A stretch of DNA of 64,000 nt from positions 70,415,006-70,479,005 of the forward strand of contig CATQJL010000223.1 of the NCBI GenBank assembly GCA_958299035.1, given 5' to 3'. Origin of the DNA: Cylicocyclus nassatus (taxonomy: Eukaryota > Nematoda > Chromadorea > Rhabditida > Strongylidae). The notes under the pieces were generated by a model that saw only the letters and a program-made list of their open reading frames with translations, had not been told where the DNA came from and ran no database searches. A program made the translations under genes and the position numbers. This document shows positions 58,003 through 64,000 of this stretch, in pieces (the stretch's first letter is position 1; each line of letters begins with the position of its first letter).

Positions 58003-58282
58003 TCATTCAGCTTTCAGGATATCGAGACGGCTTCTTTCGAAAGCGTTACAGCGATCGAAGCAGGTCAGCAAACCTACCCTTCTGAGGTAGTAGTGTACGT
58101 TGAAATGGTATAGAAGATCCAAGCAGTCTCTGTAGCACTGCAAAGTAAAACTTTAAAATTACATCACATAATAATTTGACCCCTCTGACCTCATACCAAC
58201 TGAACTTGCGAGGGCCGCGGATCTTTTGATCAGCATGCACGGATATAAAGAGCATAAATGGTAGCAGCGTGTACAAGAGCAT
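58003..58282 (-). CDS. Array gene 5: secreted 4-Cys CX3C peptide (divergent)
   Basis: Predicted secreted peptide of 75 residues, the most divergent array member. Exon 1 is 58190-58282, the intron 58138-58189 (52 nt, GTCAGAG...CTTTGCAG, phase 0), exon 2 is 58003-58137. The signal peptide is MLLYTLLPFMLFISVHA. The mature protein retains only CYRDC, 20 residues, CFDRC. The exon-1 cysteine pair, the third Cys of the CX3CX2C group and the terminal Cys are all replaced, and the C terminus is shortened. That leaves the same minimal CX3C/CX3C core as the genes at 16523 and 26344. Both splice sites, phase, a CTTCAG acceptor 21 nt before the ATG and an AATAAA (57858-57863) are intact, so it is not an obvious pseudogene. 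Function unknown. Confidence 0.75.
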
Positions 58283-58349
58283 TGTCGCACAGCTAGTGTA
58301 TACTCTGAAGAGACGGTATCAAGATTAACCAATATGGCTACAAACAAGT

Positions 58350-61300
58350 GTTTTTTTCTGTAATTAGAAATCGGCCAAACTTTGAAAATCTATTTTAGAA
58401 GTCTTGTTCCATCATTATGAGGTTGAGAATTTCCAAATTTTCTTTTTGATAAAAAAATCGACTGAAGCTTAGCATAATCAAGATAGTACCTTCGCGGTAA
58501 TAAAAATAAGAAATCGTTTACGAATCGAAGAATCCGATCGTTTTCCAATCTTTTTCCTCTCTCGGATTTTCCACTATCCATCGATGAAAATTAGTCCAAA
58601 ACGTCTCAGAGCGAGGTTCAACATATGTTTAGAGGGAACGAATTGCCAATTGTTCTCCATTACTGAAGGAATAGTAGGAACTTCGAGAAGGATTTTACGT
58701 CATTTAAATCAATGTTTTGCCTTAAAAAAACAAATAAACCAGAAAGTCTTATACTGGGCTAATCGAATTCGATTTTTTTAATATGAAATTCGCACTTCAC
58801 CGTATTGCTTCTTTCATAAGTTATTTCATATTTAGGGTAACAGCTGTCAAAAATGTGATTACATCACTAAAAAAGCTTGAAAAACTGGTAAGAAGTTGTG
58901 CAGTGGAATCAGCACGTCTGAAAAACTTGTTACACAAATTTCCAAATTTCTGAACTCTTTTCATCAAAAGGCCTATTCTAAACCGGCTATGTATACTGAA
59001 AGCTCTACCGTAATCCTACAGTAATGAAAAGCGATTGGTGAATCGCTCCATACTGAGAAACTAAGTTGAACACCGCTCGACGGATTGGTATCTCAAGCTC
59101 GACAAAAGACATGAGAGGAAGATAGTTATTAGCGATCAAACAATGTGCACATCTTTTTGGGACAACCTGTTTTAGCTCACTTTTTTTAATGACCGTTCGA
59201 TAAAATTTTTGCAAAAGTCGGCGGAGGAAGAATTTGTAGCAACGGTGTTTGCCGTTTCGCGTGCTTGAGTTGTGTGTAAACCCACATTTCAAATTTTGGA
59301 CTAACCATAAGCAACCCATGTATTCGGTGTTGTAATCATAGACCAACTTGTCTGATAATTCATGTTTTGTTTAAAGTGCCTTCAGATTTCTAACATTGGC
59401 GCCAAAAAGACGTCAAAAAGGCCCATTTTTGTGCTCGCACTACAAATTTTTGAAACTTTTTAGCATTTATGAGTAATCAGCGGGATTTACAGCACAGCAT
59501 TTTATTTCATACAAGTCGCAGATTTTTCGTGCTGTTTCTTAGGGGTTCGTACTCATTTGAGATGCAGGTAAGATAGTTGCCAAAAATGAATCCTTAGCCT
59601 TTTCGAATTTCTTAGTTTGTAATCGATTTTTTGTTTTTATGAATCGGTGAAATAAAATCGGTGAGAGCAATTTGGTGAAGCAGACGTGGAGCTTTCAAAC
59701 GCTTATAAGTTATGTTCTACAAAATACTTGGAGAAAAAATAACACAAAAAAATGAGGACAAACTTATTACACAACCTTATATATGCCCCATACTTAGAGA
59801 CAGAGATTCAGTTTGACCAAATAAATGGCAACGAGAAGGTTCGCAGTCATTTGCTAACTAATTCACCGCCATGTTTTGCTAAATGTCATACATAGAATGA
59901 TAAAGAGATGATGCAATATGTAAATTCACACAAAGGTGTCACAGTATCAGAAATATATTTTAATTGAGCTTGGCTGCGAGTTGAATGACTTACAAGAAGG
60001 GAAGACACCGCTTCTCTGCGATAACTTACAGAGGCAAGTGCTCATTTGGTACTTTATTACGGGCCGTTCAAGATTTATTTGCTTATACAATCCGCTGTTT
60101 ATTCTGTAGCGCATATGTCTTGTGTCGTTGACCTTTTTATGTCAGAAATTGTTTTGCGTTATAATCTATTCTTACACAGAATCACTAGCGATCTGCGTAC
60201 AACACTCTGTGGGGGTCTTTCTCAATATTCGTTCACAGCTGAGATGGCTTCAGTATCACCAGGGTCGAGCAAGAGGTACGGACCCGTATGCGACCCTCCC
60301 CCCTTCCTTTTTGTCTCAATACCCCCACTCATCTTCTGTCTCATTACCTCCACCCCACACCAGCATTATCAATTGCCTATTGCAGACATGAGGCTGGCTC
60401 TACCATACATAATTAGGCACATATTTGTAATTTTCATGTCAAATAACTACCATAGGCCAAGTTTGGGCAAATTCTGAAAGTTCCCAATATTGTACCACTT
60501 AAGCGAAGTGATTATTTTCAGAACTAACTGACTATGTTAACAATATTTCGAAATAGAATTACCTGATTTGTACTCGTTACAAAGCACTACTCCCTATTTA
60601 CCATGAACCCTGCTTTAATAACCATTAAACTATGGAATTGGAAGCAGGACAGAATTTCGTTTGTCCCATTTTTCACCTCCAATGGCTGCGCTTTCACCAG
60701 CCTTTGCTCAGAGCGAAAAAGATAAGTCAGGCCCAAATCACTCCTATGAAAACTGCAAGACTCAGGCTATTATGTATTTTCTTCGCTAAAATTCTTTACG
60801 GAGGCAAGTTAATGGCACAACCTCTAAAAAGCTGTGCCGCCACACTTTTCAGGGGTTGTGCCACACCCCCACTGACCTGCCTTCAAAGCGTTCAAACTCT
60901 TCTTTCAATAGTTGCTACCGCTAAGCCTTCTTCTTCACATAGCAGGAATTTAATTCAAATTTTTTTCTAAGAAAAGATATAGTCGTTTTTCCTGAGCTGA
61001 GCAAATAGAAAACACCACGAAATATTGGATCGGTAATATGGTAATATGCTATATTGGTAATATGCTAAATCTGCGCTACTACGTGAATCTCGAGGGAAAC
61101 CGGCAAGAGCAAGTATATTCGATAGCCTGATCCTCGTAGCTTTCACGAAAGTGATTTGAGCCTGATTGATCATCTCTAGTCTGAGAAAAAGCGAAATATG
61201 GGAGAACGAGGTTTTGGCTTGCTCTTAATTCCAGAGTGCAGAGGTTAATTGAAGTGGGATTTCTAAGAGCAAAAAAATAGTAGTACTTTTTAAAGAGTGC

Positions 61301-62280
61301 AAAAAGAAATGGTTCACTCACCCTTAAAACAAAGCTAGCATGTTCGAAATGACCACCTCACTTATGAGTCTCAATATTTGGAAATCTCAAAATTCGTTAA
61401 AACTTAGCTCCCAGGGGATATTTGACACGCTAATGACGAAAATGATGCTCTTATGCTTCTGGATTCTTTTAATGGTTACTGTCCGTTTGGTTTTTCCGCC
61501 AACTGAAACTTTTTAGATTCCATCTTCTAACACGTGGGCATGACTTTTTGCAAAAGCAGCTATGCCAATTTGCCTAATACAAAGTATGAGAGATGTAAAA
61601 ATGAGTAGAGATGAGTAAATGCCTATTTGCCGTATTTATTGTTGTTAATAAGCTGGTATTTTAGCATGATATGATTAGCTTATTTATAGAAGACTTTTTC
61701 CTATTGCTGACATACCGGTATAGAAGTATGCAACTTCCAAATTCATTTAATTTTGCAAAAACAGCTATGCGAATTTGTAAAGCTTGCCTTGTTTTATCGA
61801 ACGGTAACCATACAGGTTGAGATTTGTCTTGTTGCGATGACATGATGAGACAATAAAAACGACATTCTTTTCTTTCCAAGTCAATAGATTCTAATTTAAG
61901 AACAAAAACTTACGCAACATTTCAACAAAGATTCCATAGTCTTAGAAACTAACTAAGCACATGAAACTATCGAGAAAATAAGTCTCACAAAAACCGTGAA
62001 TTGCAAACAAATCAGGCAACTGATTTGCAATAATACAAACACAAAATATAAACCATATACTACAGTCTTACAGTACACCATTTCTCAAACTATTATATCA
62101 TTTGGCTATAATAAAACACTCACAAGGAAACGATACTCAATGTCCGTGGCCTTTTGAAATGAGATGTATACCATCACACTTTTCTTGAAGCGCTGATTCT
62201 GAATCTGACTTCCGTTTTTACTAGCCGTTTCTCTGAAATAGTTAGGAAAGATTTCAGCGCCAAAGGAGATATGGTCGTAA
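58350..62280. other. Gene-poor stretch beyond the array
   Basis: No supportable gene was found. 'tttttgggacaacctg' near 59154-59170 resembles a mariner-type terminus. The frame 60046-60477 (143 codons, hydrophobic stretches) and the frame 60632-60970 have no recognised domain or paralogue and could be chance. Three near-repeats of 'tggtaatatgctatat' lie at 61030-61070. Confidence 0.4.
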
Positions 62281-62286
62281 TGCCAA

Positions 62287-62360
62287 AACCGTCGCAACGA
62301 TGTGGTGCAGTGGCTACGATAGCCTCAGAAATTAATGCAAGTTTAGGTTCGAGTCCTTTT
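62287..62360 (+). repeat. tRNA-derived (pol III box) sequence, not a functional tRNA
   Basis: TGGTGCAGTGG resembles an A box and GGTTCGAGTCC is a perfect B box about 50 bases later. The acceptor and anticodon stems do not pair convincingly, so this is more likely a tRNA-derived SINE head or a tRNA relic. Confidence 0.4.
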
Positions 62361-63179
62361 GTGTTGTTTAGTTTTTCGTTGCCTCAATCAAGCTTCTTTT
62401 TGAAAGTTAGGCATCCTTGACTGTATTTTTCTTGGGCGCTCATTAACGCAAAAATCGTTTATAATTTCTTTTAGAAAACGATTAGCAGAAATAAAAGTCA
62501 GGCTCGGAATCAGCGTTCCAAGACGAGTGTGATGGTATACGTTTCACCACAAAAGGCCACGGACAACAAGTATCGTGCCCTTGTCAGAAATTTGGATACT
62601 AATATTAGGTTGGTACAAAAGTTTTATCAGTTTTTTCAATCCATCTGCAAACACGTTAGAATAAAGATAAACAAACATTCCAAAATGAGTCCGATGCAGA
62701 ATTTCTTCCCCAGTACTAAACTATCATTGTGTTTCGTTGCGAGAGTGACGAGATAGCTGCTGGAAATTACAATCACTCCTTTTTACATGTCCAACTTTCG
62801 CTAATTTTTGAAATTAGTGTATGAGACTTTCGGAGGAGCTATAATAACCAGCAGACAGAGCAAACCCTTAAATGAAATTTTATCTTAATGTTTTCATAAA
62901 GCGCTAGTAAATGTTATGTGAGCAAAACCTTTGGCTGCTTTGTATCCATTTTAGACTATATGGGCGATGCCGGCCTTTTATCAAGTTCGTCGTAAATATT
63001 TATTTGAAAAACGGCGGTTTTTTGAGTACATTTCCCACGAAAAAGTACCAAAAATTCCAGAAGCTGCTTTTTTTAAGCAAATCATTTCTGGTTATGTTGC
63101 ATAAATAATGCTTGATAAGAATCATGTTTCAAATAGCTTGAATGTTCCTATTTCTTTAAACCTGGGCATTGTATATAAT

Positions 63180-63539
63180 CTTCAATTTTGCTTGTGCCGA
63201 ACAGGTTTGTTATGGTAGTGTCTTTATTCGAATGGCCTAACGTTTCGGCGCGTTCGCCGTCCTCAGAGGCCTAAAAACGGCACAAAGCATCATCCACGAC
63301 ACCAGACCATCAAATGTCTCTTCTAGCTTAGCTAGTTTCGACCTCTTTCCTAGTTCAATCCGCAAAAATCTTCAAAAACCGAAATGAACCAACCGTTTAC
63401 ACCACCGCTATGTGAAGTGTCCGCGCCGGAAGAGTATGACAGTACGACCGGAAATATGTGACAGAAGCGGACAATTGAGCTATACTCTAATGGGCAGATA
63501 GAGAGTTATCTACGAAGGCAGATAAAGTCTATCTACCAT
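63180..63539 (-). mobile_element. 3' region of a Penelope-like element
   Basis: On the minus strand this follows the GIY-YIG stop. It contains CTGAGGA, a CGGCG/CGCCG stem and GAAACGTTAGGCC (63234-63271), a motif recurrent at the ends of Penelope-like elements and similar to a minimal hammerhead core. The element boundary is not resolved. Confidence 0.5.
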
Positions 63540-64000
63540 CTATAGTTCACATAGTGCTACGAACGGCAGGAAGTCAGAAGTGATGGACAAGCACTCGTTC
63601 TTGTTATTCATTTCTGGACTCTTTGCCGAGATCCAGAAAGCCTCTAACGCCTTTCTAGCCGAGATCTCGTTTTCGTGTGTCAAAATCGTGCATTTGATTT
63701 CGAAGTCCTTTCCATCATGTGAGTCATTCCTATGCCTACCCAGCGGTGTTATTAAACTTTTTCGCCTTTTGCTTGCCAGATGTTCTTTGATTCGCACGCT
63801 TAGTACTCTGCCAGTTTCACCGATATACAGTGCGCCGCAATCAAGGCATTCGATTTGATATACGACCCCTACTCTTGCGCAGTCGCCCACTCTGCCGTAT
63901 GGGCATATTGTGCATTGCTCGGTTATACAAAGTCGATCATATAGTCGATTTCGAACAAGTTGCTTTTTGATATTCGCATTAGGTATATTAACTAAAATGA
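63540..64000 (-). CDS. Penelope-like element GIY-YIG endonuclease domain (5' part beyond window)
   Basis: An uninterrupted minus-strand frame runs from the window edge to a TAG at 63540-63542, about 152 residues visible. It begins inside the linker (IPNANIKKQLVRNRLYD) and has the Cys-rich stretch CITEQCTICPYGRVGDC seen before the nuclease in Penelope-like retroelements. The GIY-YIG core follows: VVYQIECLDCGALYIGETGR, the catalytic-type Arg in VRIKEHL, a conserved His region, and the metal-binding-type Glu in ARKALEAFWI. The nuclease nicks target DNA for target-primed reverse transcription; the reverse transcriptase should lie just outside the window. The frame is free of stops, so the copy may be recent. 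A domesticated stand-alone gene is less likely but not excluded. Confidence 0.85.
   Translation of the reverse strand, partial: ILVNIPNANIKKQLVRNRLYDRLCITEQCTICPYGRVGDCARVGVVYQIECLDCGALYIGETGRVLSVRIKEHLASKRRKSLITPLGRHRNDSHDGKDFEIKCTILTHENEISARKALEAFWISAKSPEMNNKNECLSITSDFLPFVALCEL

Larger units (their letters stand above)
27250..58350. repeat. Tandem array of five CX3C-peptide gene units
   Basis: Five direct repeats, each with one minus-strand two-exon gene: unit 1 about 27250-31690, unit 2 about 35110-41949, unit 3 about 43436-48371, unit 4 about 51485-56030, unit 5 about 56868-58350. Shared markers, left to right, are a 'ggtttgaatca' tract, 'aaatcgtttattg.gcag', 'cacttttgtggtccaagttat', the gene, a 'gagctgagtcgaacggtgcat' segment, a 'cattgataatgc.atggtcaa' segment and 'aagtgagctgtgcat'. 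Gene starts are spaced 8.9, 7.5, 8.1 and 5.1 kb. The joints between units are occupied by mariner-like MITEs. The short frames between the genes are not conserved between units and look non-coding. Confidence 0.88.

Noticed and set aside
60046..60477. 143-codon plus-strand frame with hydrophobic segments
   Set aside because: No recognisable family, poor start context, a second overlapping long frame, and low-complexity C-rich sequence inside; likely chance.

Overview
The window looks like AT-rich nuclear DNA from a nematode, most likely a strongylid (hookworm-like) parasite; the clade is inferred. Reasons: 50-58 nt introns with TTRCAG/TTTGCAG acceptors, acceptor-like sites a few bases before start codons as expected for spliced-leader trans-splicing, a BEL/Pao retroelement primed by tRNA-Gly, a Penelope-like GIY-YIG reading frame, an RTE-type tail, and many mariner-, hAT-, Harbinger- and Helitron-type non-autonomous elements. 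No housekeeping gene, rRNA, bacterial operon or CRISPR array was seen.

The real genes are small. Seven two-exon genes for secreted peptides share one plan: exon 1 encodes a signal peptide and a variable stretch, a 50-58 nt phase-0 intron follows, and exon 2 opens exactly at the first cysteine of a CX3C-X15-20-CX3C core. Two (16523-16910 and 26344-26708, + strand) have Ser-rich linkers and lie in a segmental duplication (14258-17665 / 24595-27265). Five (28337-28657, 37211-37530, 44757-45075, 52810-53135, 58003-58282, - strand) form a tandem array of roughly 5-9 kb units filling 27.25-58.35 kb; four carry eight cysteines and the fifth only four. Signal peptide, intron and UTRs are better conserved than the mature peptide, which suggests accelerated evolution of a secreted effector or defence family.

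Layout: 0-14 kb is gene-poor, with two copies of a TTAA-flanked MITE, a 720-bp hAT-like MITE and a doubtful decayed coding region at about 8.5-9.5 kb. 14.3-17.7 kb is duplication copy 1. 19.2-23.7 kb is a young BEL/Pao element (368-bp LTRs differing at two sites) with gag and protease only and an eight-copy hairpin repeat in its leader. 24.6-27.3 kb is duplication copy 2. 27.25-58.35 kb is the peptide array, repeatedly hit by nested transposons. 56-63 kb is gene-poor. 63.2-64 kb is the 3' end of a Penelope-like element running off the window.

Paralogous copies provide empty sites for several insertions, so target duplications and the order of events can be read directly. Protein functions are unknown; the gene models rest on splice signals and paralogue comparison, not on transcripts.
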